The notes below the pieces were generated by a model that saw nothing but the letters and a program-made list of their open reading frames with translations, was not told where the DNA came from and searched no databases. The position numbers and the translations under genes were made by a program. Below, one piece after another: positions 34,652 to 42,530 of a stretch of 64,000 nucleotides of DNA. Where the stretch lies: assembly GCF_011297335.1 (NCBI RefSeq), contig NZ_JAAOTJ010000003.1:186001-250000 (forward strand), written 5' to 3'. This stretch comes from Catellatospora methionotrophica. Its GTDB lineage: Bacteria; Actinomycetota; Actinomycetes; Mycobacteriales; Micromonosporaceae. Position 1 is the stretch's first letter. Each line of letters begins with the position of its first letter.

Positions 34652-35067
34652 GAGTTGTCCGGGCCGTCCAGCGCGGCCAGCGCGTCGCGGACGAACGGGT
34701 GAGTCGCCGACAGATTCGTATCAGCGAGCACCATCGACAGCAGCCGCCGCGCGTCGTCGACCGACGCGTCCCCGGCGTCCTTGCGCCGCCGCCTGCGACC
34801 GTCGCTGGCCTGCTGCTCGGCCCGCACCGCCGGATACATGCCCGACAGCAGCCCACCGGTCTGCAGCACCTCGTCACAGCGGCGCGCCAGGTCCTCGGTC
34901 GGCCAGCGCTCGCCCGACTCGACCTTGGCGATCATCGCCTCACTGTGCGGCATCCGTTGCGCCAGACGACCCTGCGAGAATCCGCGCACGCCACGCCACC
35001 AGCGAAGTTGCGCCGCGAAATCCCGGGCTGCCGACGCCTGCGCGCGGCCCGTCAAGGGCTCGGTCAT
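34648..35067 (-). CDS. XRE-family helix-turn-helix regulator
   Basis: 139 residues from ATG 35067, which has GGAGG about 6 bases upstream. The HTH is FAAQLRWWRGVRGFSQGRLAQRMPHSEAMIAKVESGERWP (about 17-56), as in the common actinomycete XRE proteins, followed by a basic RRRRRK stretch and a C-terminal helical tail. It is first gene of a three-gene coupled operon with two membrane proteins, an arrangement suggesting signalling between regulator and membrane partner. Confidence 0.85.
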   Translation of the reverse strand: MTEPLTGRAQASAARDFAAQLRWWRGVRGFSQGRLAQRMPHSEAMIAKVESGERWPTEDLARRCDEVLQTGGLLSGMYPAVRAEQQASDGRRRRRKDAGDASVDDARRLLSMVLADTNLSATHPFVRDALAALDGPDNS

Positions 35068-35230
35068 GCCCTGCCTCCGAGGGGTCAGTGTCCACAAAGG
35101 ACGCACCGTACCGCCCCCACCCCGTGCGGTCTAAAACACGAGACAGTAAACAACACCGCATCGTGCCCAGTCCATGAGCGAAAAGACTCAGAGATCGCCC
35201 GTTGCCGGTGCCCACACCCGCGCACACGAA

Positions 35231-35262
35231 CAGGGGCGGCGATCAGCAGATCGCCGCCCCTG
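35231..35262. terminator. Terminator of the permease/GNAT operon
   Basis: A 14-base perfect stem (CAGGGGCGGCGATC and complement) with AGCA loop lies 15 bases past the GNAT stop. Confidence 0.7.
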
Positions 35263-35276
35263 TCCCGATCACGTGC

Positions 35277-35873
35277 TCAGCCCTGCGGCTCGCGCCACAT
35301 CGGGTACATCGGCGGGCCGTCACCGGGCAGGTGGTAGGCCTGACCCATGAGCGCGAACCCGTGCCGCAGGTACAGATCCCGCGAACCGGCGCTCGACGCC
35401 TCCAGGTAGGCCGGCACACCCGCGGCGTCCAGCTGCGCCAGCCGCCGCCCGAGCAGCTCACTGCCCAGACCGGTGCCCCGCTGGCCCGGCCGCACGGCCA
35501 GCAGTGCCAGGTGCCAGTGCGGGCCGCCGTGCGGGTGGTGCGCCGCGAACGTCTCGTCCAGCAGCGCCCACCGGGCCGCGTGCGGCCCCGCCAGCTCCGC
35601 CAGCCGCTCGTCGTACGCCTCGATCCACGGCGCCTCGACCGTGTTGTCGAACCAGACCGCGACCGCGTCGTCACCGACCACGTCCACGGCCCCGTACCTC
35701 AGGGCGTGCTCGGCGAACCAGCCGAACTGCGCGGCCATGATGCGCTCGCGCTCGACCGGCTCGTCCAGCAGCCACTGCGACACGGCCAACTCCTGGAACG
35801 ACGCGGCGATCAGCCGCCCCGCCGCGGCGGTGTCGACGGCCGGGGCCGCCGACACCGCTTCCGCGCCGGTCAT
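35277..35873 (-). CDS. GNAT-family N-acetyltransferase
   Basis: 198 residues. The acetyl-CoA binding motif is LLAVRPGQRGTGLGSELLGRRL (Q-R-G-T-G-L-G, about 125-146), followed by YLEASSAGSRDLYLRHGF, the usual fourth and fifth strands. Its ATG overlaps the permease stop by 4 bases (ATGA), so it is the last gene of a GPP34-permease-GNAT operon. Acetylation of an imported amine is a reasonable guess but unproven. Confidence 0.9.
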   Translation of the reverse strand: MTGAEAVSAAPAVDTAAAGRLIAASFQELAVSQWLLDEPVERERIMAAQFGWFAEHALRYGAVDVVGDDAVAVWFDNTVEAPWIEAYDERLAELAGPHAARWALLDETFAAHHPHGGPHWHLALLAVRPGQRGTGLGSELLGRRLAQLDAAGVPAYLEASSAGSRDLYLRHGFALMGQAYHLPGDGPPMYPMWREPQG

Positions 35874-37375
35874 ACGCCGACCTTAGGGGCCTCCGCCGCC
35901 GACGCGACCTCGGTCTTGCCGCCCTCGACGCCCTTGCCGATCGCGGCGTACAGCGCCGGGTTGGTGCCGCGCAGCACCAGCGCCCAGATCACGCCGATGA
36001 CCGCGACCAGCAGGTACAGCCCCGGCAGGATCCAGCGCGCCGCGTGGTCGTCGCCGGTGCCCAGCATGGTGCCGTAGTCACGGACCGTCTGCTGCACCGC
36101 CCAGATCAGGAACAGCGCCGACAGCACCGGGGCGATGACCCGCGTCCACAGGCTCTCGCCGCGCTTGTCCTTGGCGAAGTACAGCACCACCGCGACGCTG
36201 GTGCCCGCGAGCAGCAGCAGCACGCCGAAGCCGCCGGTCATGCCCAGCCAGAAGAACAGGTGGGTGAACGGGTCGAGCTGCGCCACCGCGTACACCACGA
36301 TGACGGCCAGGCCGATGACGCTCTGCAGGATCGAGGCGCCGACCGGGGCACCCGAACGCGCGCCGGTGCGGGCCAGCGAACGCGGCAGCACACCCTCACG
36401 GGCCAGCGAGAACGTGTACCGGGCCACGGTGTTGTGGTACGACAGCATCGCCGCGAACGCGGACGTCACCAGCAGCACGTTGCCCGCGTCGGCGAAGAAC
36501 GCGCCGAGGTGCTCACCGGCCAGCACGAACATCAGGTCGGCCTGGGCGGCGTGCTCCTGGGACTGGGCGACGATGTTGTCCGGGCCGGTGGCCACGGTCA
36601 GCGCCCACGCGGTGAGCGCGTACACGAACACCATGACGGCCAGGCCGCCGAACGACGCCAGCGCGATCGTCTTGCGGGAGTCACGCGACTCCTCGGCGAA
36701 CACCGGCGGGGCCTCGAAACCGACGAACGCGGTCACGGTCACCGTCAGCACCGCGCCCAGCGCGCCGCCGATGAACAGGTTGTCCGGCGAGAACGCCGCG
36801 AAGCTGATGCCGCCGTCGGCCGGGTTGGCGATGAACACGATGTCGTACAGCAGCACGATGGCGAGTTCGGCGACCAGCACGACCAGCAGCAGCTTGCTGT
36901 TGATCTCGACGCGGGACAGGCCGAGCACCGTGACGAACAGCCACGCGACCAGGGCCAGGACCCACCACTCGACCGAGACGTTGAACATCGCGCCGAGCAG
37001 GCCGGAGCCCGCCGCGCCGAAGATGCCGTAGAGGCCGACCTGCAGCAGGTTGTAGGCCAGCACCGCCGACAGCGCGGCGGCGACGCCGGCCGGGCGGCCC
37101 AGACCCTGGGAGATGTAGGAGTAGAACGCGCCGGCGTTGCGGATGTGGCGCGACATCGCGACGTAGCCGAACGTGAACAGCGCCAGCGCGGCGCCGATGA
37201 GCAGGATGCCCAGCGGGAAGCCGATGACCTGGACGTTGGCCCAGCCGGCGACGATGACGCCGCCGATGACCATGAGCGGCGCTGCGGCAGTCAGCGCGAA
37301 CGAGGCGACGGACGCCGAACCGAGCCGGTCGGCGGCCAGTGCCGACGACAGCGCGGAGGGGGGAGGTGCGGACAC
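35870..37375 (-). CDS. APC-superfamily amino acid/amine permease
   Basis: 501 residues from GTG 37375 with AAGGAG 7 bases upstream. About 12 transmembrane helices; family marks are FALTAAAPLMVIGGVI, FVGFEAPPVFAEESRDSRKTI and SYHNTVARYTFSLAREGVLPRSL. It is strongly paralogous to the permease at 29105 in length and motif spacing. It is preceded by a GPP34 gene 50 bases upstream and followed by a coupled GNAT gene. Import of amino acids or polyamines is expected. Confidence 0.9.
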   Translation of the reverse strand: MSAPPPSALSSALAADRLGSASVASFALTAAAPLMVIGGVIVAGWANVQVIGFPLGILLIGAALALFTFGYVAMSRHIRNAGAFYSYISQGLGRPAGVAAALSAVLAYNLLQVGLYGIFGAAGSGLLGAMFNVSVEWWVLALVAWLFVTVLGLSRVEINSKLLLVVLVAELAIVLLYDIVFIANPADGGISFAAFSPDNLFIGGALGAVLTVTVTAFVGFEAPPVFAEESRDSRKTIALASFGGLAVMVFVYALTAWALTVATGPDNIVAQSQEHAAQADLMFVLAGEHLGAFFADAGNVLLVTSAFAAMLSYHNTVARYTFSLAREGVLPRSLARTGARSGAPVGASILQSVIGLAVIVVYAVAQLDPFTHLFFWLGMTGGFGVLLLLAGTSVAVVLYFAKDKRGESLWTRVIAPVLSALFLIWAVQQTVRDYGTMLGTGDDHAARWILPGLYLLVAVIGVIWALVLRGTNPALYAAIGKGVEGGKTEVASAAEAPKVGV

Positions 37376-37390
37376 GGTGTTGCTCCTTGA

Positions 37391-37424
37391 GGGGTGGGGG
37401 GTGATGGGGGGGTGGGGGGTGTGG
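37391..37424 (+). other. G-quadruplex-type G-tract cluster
   Basis: Four or more runs of 4-7 G with 1-4 base loops fill the whole spacer between the GPP34 stop and the permease RBS. On the mRNA (minus strand) it is C-rich; on the plus strand DNA it could fold as a G-quadruplex. Confidence 0.6.
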
Positions 37425-37425
37425 T

Positions 37426-38049
37426 TCAGGTGAGCTTCGCCACGGCTTTGCTCACGGCGAGCTCGGTCTCGGCGATGAGGACCCGCACCGGCTCGTCGAG
37501 CGTCGCGATGATGCTCGACAGGCTGCGGCCGCGGACGTCGTCCCAGGCGAAGGTGGTGCTCAGCCCGGTCGCGAAGGCGAGCGCGGCCAGGATGCGGTCC
37601 TCGACGGACATCTCCTCCTGCCGTCGCAGCCGCCCGATGAGCCGGGCAGTGGGCCAGGCCGCATCGTTGACGGACACCGGCATGTATCGGCGCTGCACGC
37701 TTAGCAGTCGGCGCGTCTCGACCAGTTGGAGCGCCCCCGCGGCGGTCATCCTGACGGCGATGTCGGACTCGGCACTGAGCCCGAGGAAGGTGAGCCAGTC
37801 CCGTACCGGGTGCAGCTGCGGCTCTGCCAGCAACTGCCCGTGTACGCGGGCGGCCAGCGCGTCGGGCGGCGGCGGCGCGTTGCGCACCGCCACCCCCTCG
37901 GCGGCGGGACGCACCAGGTCCAGCATGCACAGTTCGGCCAGCAGCGCTGCTGCCAGACCGAATCCGACGGCTTTGGCGTGCAACCGGGAGTCGCCGCTGA
38001 CATCGTCATGCGTCATCAAGTAGAACTCGTCGGCTATCGGCACGAACAC
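37426..38049 (-). CDS. GPP34 (GOLPH3/Vps74-like) family protein
   Basis: 207 residues from GTG. The pattern IADEFYLMTHDDVSGDSRLH, GFGLAAALLAELCMLDLV, LVETRRLLSVQRRYMPV and AALAFATGLSTTFAWDDV matches actinobacterial GPP34 proteins and parallels the copy at 28206. First gene of a GPP34-permease-GNAT operon. Its role is unknown; the repeated pairing with APC permeases suggests a function linked to transporter placement or membrane lipids. Confidence 0.85.
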   Translation of the reverse strand: MFVPIADEFYLMTHDDVSGDSRLHAKAVGFGLAAALLAELCMLDLVRPAAEGVAVRNAPPPPDALAARVHGQLLAEPQLHPVRDWLTFLGLSAESDIAVRMTAAGALQLVETRRLLSVQRRYMPVSVNDAAWPTARLIGRLRRQEEMSVEDRILAALAFATGLSTTFAWDDVRGRSLSSIIATLDEPVRVLIAETELAVSKAVAKLT

Positions 38050-38288
38050 GCACCCTACAGAATGGATCTACCCGCTGTCACCGCCGAGCACGCACTGTTT
38101 ACCATCGCTCCACCGCAGGTAGCGTCCTATATGGATCTCTGAGAGCGTTTGCTCGTGCAATATTCCCAGCCAATCCGGTACGGCCGGACACGAACAGGGC
38201 GGCCCCACCGCCACACCGGTCACCGGACCGGCGCGGACAGTGAGACCGCCCGCCGGGCGCCCCGGACCTCAGCGGCCCGGGACACCTG

Positions 38289-40130
38289 TCACGACTGGGT
38301 CACCGTGAGGTTGTCCAAGCCCGCCTCGACGAGGCTCGCCGTGCTCGCGTCCGCCGCCTCGACCAGGAAGCGCACACTCTGGCCCGCGTACGCGGTCAGG
38401 TTCGCCGAACCAGCGCCCCACGCCCCGTTGCGGTTGCTCGCCGCGCCGGTGATGGTGGCCAGCACGGTCGTGCCGCCACTGTGCACGATCGAGATCCGCA
38501 GGTAGTCGGCGCTGGAGGAGTTCGAGCCGTGCGCCAGATACCACTGCCAGTTCGCGCCCAGGGTGCCGGTGGACGGCAGCGTGATCGCGGGCGAGCGGAT
38601 CGAGCTGACGCCGCCGTCGAGGTCGAAGTCACCCGCCGCGGTGCCCGCCGACAGGCCCGTGGCCAGATCGTTGCTGCCCGCGAACGGGGCCAGCTGCTTG
38701 ACGCCGCTGGAGTTGGTCGCCTGCGCTGTGCCGCGCGCCCACTGGCCGAGGGTGGCCGTGTCGGTGCTGGCCGGGTTGACGGTCCAGCCGGTCGCGGTCT
38801 CGAACGTGTCGGACCACACCGTGGTGCCGCCACCGCCGCCGCAGTACGTCGCCTCCTTGCCGATCACCCGGTACGGGCAGTCGGCCTGCTGGAGCAGCAT
38901 CAGCACCGCGGCCCGGTTGCGGGTCGTCTGCGCGGTGATGACCTCGTCGGGCGGGTAGAAGCCGCCGCCGCTGCCCGAACTGCCCGGGTACATCTCGAAG
39001 GTGTACGCCCAGATCTTGTGGGTGCCCCACATCCAGTCGATGGAGGTGCCGTCGGCGACGTAGAGGTCGCTGGACTGCTCCGGGGTGTAGCTGTTCGTGG
39101 CGGCCATCTGCTGGCCCAGCGTGGCGAACGTGTTGTATTCGTCGGCGCTCATGCCCGACGGGTTGTTGGCCGTCGTGTAGCCGAACGGCCACAGGATGAG
39201 CTGCGAGTACGTGTGGAAGTCGATGTTGGCCTTGATCTGCTGCACGCCGCCGACGACCCGGCTGTTGACGAAGTTGCGCAGGTTCTGCGTCTCCGGCGCG
39301 GAGAACGCCGACGGCCCGCGGTAGGTCTCGCTGCTGGTCGTGCCGCTGGACCCGCCGCAGCAGCCCCACTGGTAGGACCAGTTGCGGTTCAGGTCGGTGC
39401 CGACGTTGGACGACCCGCTGTTGGGCTGGCGGTTCTTGCGCCACGACCGGTAACTGCCGGTGGCGATGTCGTACTCGCCGCCGTCGGGGTTCATGTCCGG
39501 GATGATCCAGATCTCGCGGCTGTTCACGATGTTGGTGATCGTGCTGTCGGAGCCGTAGCCACTGGTGAACAGGTTCATCAGGTAGATGGCCATCTCCACC
39601 GTCAGGTGCTCACGCGCGTGCTGGTGGTGGTTGAACATCACCTCGACCTCGTTCTCGTCGGTGGCGACGTTGTCCGAGATCTTGATCAGGGGCATGTTGC
39701 GCCCCTCGTAGGAGTTGCCGATCGTCGTCACCCGGAAGATCGACGGGTAGGACGAGGCCAGCGAGTTGATGACAGACATCATCTCGCTGTAGTCGTGGTA
39801 GTTGGAGTCGGCCGGCGGGAACGCCAGCGGCTGCGCGTGGTCGTCGGGTGTGGGCGCGAGCACGCGGGTGACCGCGAAGCCGAGCGCCTTGATCTTGGCA
39901 GCCTCACCCGGGGTGGCGGTGATGTCGAGGATGCCGTGGTCGAAACCGTCGATGGCCGCGCCCGTGGCGGCGATCGCGTTGCGCTGCGCGAGGGTCTTGA
40001 TGCCCTCGACGGTGTAGTGGCCCGACGTGCTGACCTCGGGTCCGAGCGGGGCGCCGTCGGCCGGTCCGGTCAGGACCATCGCGCCGGCGAGCGCCAGGGT
40101 GGATACGAAGACGGTTAACCGTCGCCGCAT
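38289..40130 (-). CDS. Secreted M14 zinc carboxypeptidase with C-terminal beta-sandwich domain
   Basis: 613 residues from ATG 40130 with GGAGG 6 bases upstream. A Sec signal ends near GPADGAP. After a propeptide-like part, the M14 domain (about 110-430) shows the zinc motif [24 protein letters not shown], the third ligand in [16 protein letters not shown], and the catalytic Glu in YTFEMYPG. From about 450 a jelly-roll-like domain follows ([12 protein letters not shown]...[18 protein letters not shown]), of the kind that aids binding or secretion. It should trim C-terminal residues of extracellular peptides. Confidence 0.93.
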   Translation of the reverse strand: MRRRLTVFVSTLALAGAMVLTGPADGAPLGPEVSTSGHYTVEGIKTLAQRNAIAATGAAIDGFDHGILDITATPGEAAKIKALGFAVTRVLAPTPDDHAQPLAFPPADSNYHDYSEMMSVINSLASSYPSIFRVTTIGNSYEGRNMPLIKISDNVATDENEVEVMFNHHQHAREHLTVEMAIYLMNLFTSGYGSDSTITNIVNSREIWIIPDMNPDGGEYDIATGSYRSWRKNRQPNSGSSNVGTDLNRNWSYQWGCCGGSSGTTSSETYRGPSAFSAPETQNLRNFVNSRVVGGVQQIKANIDFHTYSQLILWPFGYTTANNPSGMSADEYNTFATLGQQMAATNSYTPEQSSDLYVADGTSIDWMWGTHKIWAYTFEMYPGSSGSGGGFYPPDEVITAQTTRNRAAVLMLLQQADCPYRVIGKEATYCGGGGGTTVWSDTFETATGWTVNPASTDTATLGQWARGTAQATNSSGVKQLAPFAGSNDLATGLSAGTAAGDFDLDGGVSSIRSPAITLPSTGTLGANWQWYLAHGSNSSSADYLRISIVHSGGTTVLATITGAASNRNGAWGAGSANLTAYAGQSVRFLVEAADASTASLVEAGLDNLTVTQS

Positions 40131-40294
40131 GACTGCCTCCAAGCGGGGGTAAAGGAGGCACCCAGCAGATCACCAGGTTCATGGTCATTGCAATATGTCG
40201 ATCTATGAAAGTCATGCTGACGCGCAGGTCGAAAGGTTTCAGTCCACCCGGGGACGCTGACCAGCGCCGATCACAACGGGTACGCTCGGAGGCG

Positions 40295-40567
40295 ATGAAA
40301 CTCGTACTGGATCTGCATGACATCTTCAACAAGGGCCGCGACATCGAGCGGGCCTTGAACGACATCATGGCCGAAGCCATCGCCAAGAAGGCTCCCATGA
40401 TCGAGATCATCCCCGGCAAGGGCTCCGGCGCCCTGAAGAAGACGGTGCTGCGCTTCCTCGAACAGAAAGAGGTCAAAGCGCTCTACCACCGCGTGGAGAA
40501 GGACTCCAAGAACTTCGGCCGACTGTTCGTGCACTTCAAGCACAACACCCCCCGCGGCCGCCGCTGA
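40295..40567 (+). CDS. Stand-alone Smr-domain protein
   Basis: 90 residues, just the Smr fold: LDLHDIFNKGRDIERALNDIM carries the LDxH motif, IEIIPGKGSGALKKTVLRFL the GKGSG motif, and the C-terminus is basic. Smr domains of the MutS2 type nick DNA or cut RNA; short stand-alone forms exist in many bacteria. GGAGG ends only 2 bases before the ATG, so an upstream start is possible but the domain is complete as given. No operon partner. Confidence 0.85.
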   Translation: MKLVLDLHDIFNKGRDIERALNDIMAEAIAKKAPMIEIIPGKGSGALKKTVLRFLEQKEVKALYHRVEKDSKNFGRLFVHFKHNTPRGRR

Positions 40568-40678
40568 CGCGCTGGATGAGGGACGACACACTCGTTCCGG
40601 ACATACCGCTGGCAGATCGCCGCAATACCCGCCCCTGCGGGTGGCGGGAGGTCGGGGGGTGTGGGCAGGATGTGAGCC

Positions 40679-42406
40679 GTGCCGTCACCGACCTCGCTGT
40701 CCGACATCCGAACTGAGGCCCTCGCCCGCCGCGACCGGGGCGATCTGAACAGCGCCCGGACCCTGCTGGAGCAGTCCCTCGAAGCGGCGATCATGGCTGC
40801 CGGGGAGGACCACCCCGAGGTGCTGGCCACCGGCCACCTGCTCGCCACCATGCACCGGCAGTCCGGCGACCTGGGCGCCGCCCGCCGGGTGCTGGAGAAC
40901 GCGCTGTACAACGGCGGCTACCGGTTCGGCGAGGAGCACCCGCTGCTGCTGGCGATGTCGTTCGACCTCGCGCAGATCGCCGACGAGCTCGGCAACCGGC
41001 ACGAGGCCCGCCGCCACTACACCAAGGTCGCCACGTACGGCCCGCAGACGGCCGGGTTCGACCAGCAGGTGCAGGTCGCCCGCTCCTGGCTCGGCCCCGA
41101 CGCCCCCGCGCAGGCCGCCCCCGCACCGGTGACCCCGCCGCCCGCGCCGCAGCCGCCCGAGGACGCGACCGCGCTGCTCCCGCCGCCGTCGCGGCCGACC
41201 ACCTACGTATCCCAGTCCGCCGCGACGCCGCAGGCCCCGGCCGCACCCCTGCCCACCACGCCGGTGACACCGCAGGCGCAGGACACGCCGGTGCAGGCGC
41301 AGGACACACCGCCGGTATGGCCGTTGCCCCCGGCGACACCCGCACCGGCACCGGCCGGCGACCCCGGCGACCGCACCGCGCTGGTCATGCCGCCCGCCCG
41401 GACCGAGGCCCCCGCCGCGCCGCAGCCCGCCGACGACCGGACCTCGCTGCTCACCCCACCCACCCGGATCCCGCCCGCGCAACCTGCCGTCCCCGCACCC
41501 ACGCCCGCCGACGACCGGACCGCGCCGTACGGGCTGACCATGCCGCCCCGGCGCGAGCAGCCCCCCACCCAGGCCATGCCCTTCGTGCCGCCACCGCCCG
41601 CCGTCCCGCTGCCGCCCGAGCGCGCCCGGCCCGCGCAGCCCGACCCGGCCCGCCAGGCACCACCCCGGCAGGACCTGCCCCGGCACGACACCGTCCACCC
41701 GGAGCAGCAGACACGGCACCCGTCGCACCCGGGACACCCGCTGCGTGACCTACCGCCGCTGCCCCAGCAACCGCCGCACGACCAGCCTTCGCACCCGCAC
41801 CTGCCGCCGCAGCAGCAGCCGAGGGCCGACCAGGGCCGCGTCGACGGATCGGCCGCCGCGATCCCGGTCGCGCCGCCGCCGCAGGCACCCGTACGCCACC
41901 TGCCCCAGCAGCCGCAGCACGTCCCGACGGTGTTCGCCCCGCCCGCACCACCGCCCGCCCCGGCCCGGCGCAGCCGGGGGCCGGTCATCGCCGCGGTGGT
42001 CGCGGCCGCCGTCGCCGTGCTCGCGGCGGTGACCACGCTGGTCATCGTCCTGCTGCCCAACAACGACGAGAAGACCCCCGACCCCGGCCCGAGCATCGCG
42101 GCCAAGCCCGCCAGCGACGTCTTCGTCACCAGCGCACCCAACGGCGACATCACCGTGAGCTGGTTCGACCCGTCCGACGGCTACGCCGCCCAGGTGCTGC
42201 TCGGCGCGCGCGAGGGCGAGCAGGTCGCGACGATGGGTAAGCCCGCCAACGGCGATACGCAGTACACGGTCACTGGTTTGAATCCGAACTGGGACTACTG
42301 CTTCGTCGTCATGAGCATCTACAGCCAGGTTGACCTGCTGCAATCGCCGCGGGTCTGCACCCAGCGCGCGACGTCGGCGACGGCGTCGCCCAGCGTGGCA
42401 CGATGA
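40679..42406 (+). CDS. TPR / proline-rich / single-pass membrane protein
   Basis: 575 residues from GTG 40679. Residues 1-140 are three tetratricopeptide-like helical pairs (RTLLEQSLEAAIMAAGEDHPEVLATGHLLA, and the NB-ARC/kinesin-light-chain type repeat with EEHPLLLAMSFDLAQI). Then about 290 residues are Pro/Ala/Gln-rich and disordered, with repeated DDRT.L..PP motifs. One transmembrane helix lies at about 434-462. The outer 100 residues look like a fibronectin-III fold (GDITVSWFDPSDGYAAQVLL...LNPNWDYCFVVMSIYS). It lies just before the FN3 protein gene and may be part of the same surface cluster. Confidence 0.75.
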   Translation: MPSPTSLSDIRTEALARRDRGDLNSARTLLEQSLEAAIMAAGEDHPEVLATGHLLATMHRQSGDLGAARRVLENALYNGGYRFGEEHPLLLAMSFDLAQIADELGNRHEARRHYTKVATYGPQTAGFDQQVQVARSWLGPDAPAQAAPAPVTPPPAPQPPEDATALLPPPSRPTTYVSQSAATPQAPAAPLPTTPVTPQAQDTPVQAQDTPPVWPLPPATPAPAPAGDPGDRTALVMPPARTEAPAAPQPADDRTSLLTPPTRIPPAQPAVPAPTPADDRTAPYGLTMPPRREQPPTQAMPFVPPPPAVPLPPERARPAQPDPARQAPPRQDLPRHDTVHPEQQTRHPSHPGHPLRDLPPLPQQPPHDQPSHPHLPPQQQPRADQGRVDGSAAAIPVAPPPQAPVRHLPQQPQHVPTVFAPPAPPPAPARRSRGPVIAAVVAAAVAVLAAVTTLVIVLLPNNDEKTPDPGPSIAAKPASDVFVTSAPNGDITVSWFDPSDGYAAQVLLGAREGEQVATMGKPANGDTQYTVTGLNPNWDYCFVVMSIYSQVDLLQSPRVCTQRATSATASPSVAR

Positions 42407-42530
42407 GCGTCCTCACTCGACTTTCACCGTTGACCTGCAGCGCCTAAGCTGTCCTCGGCTTCTGGGGAGGACGCCAGTCGGCGAGCGGGGTGAGCTCGAC
42501 ACACCCCGCGCTCATGGGGAGGGGCGATCC

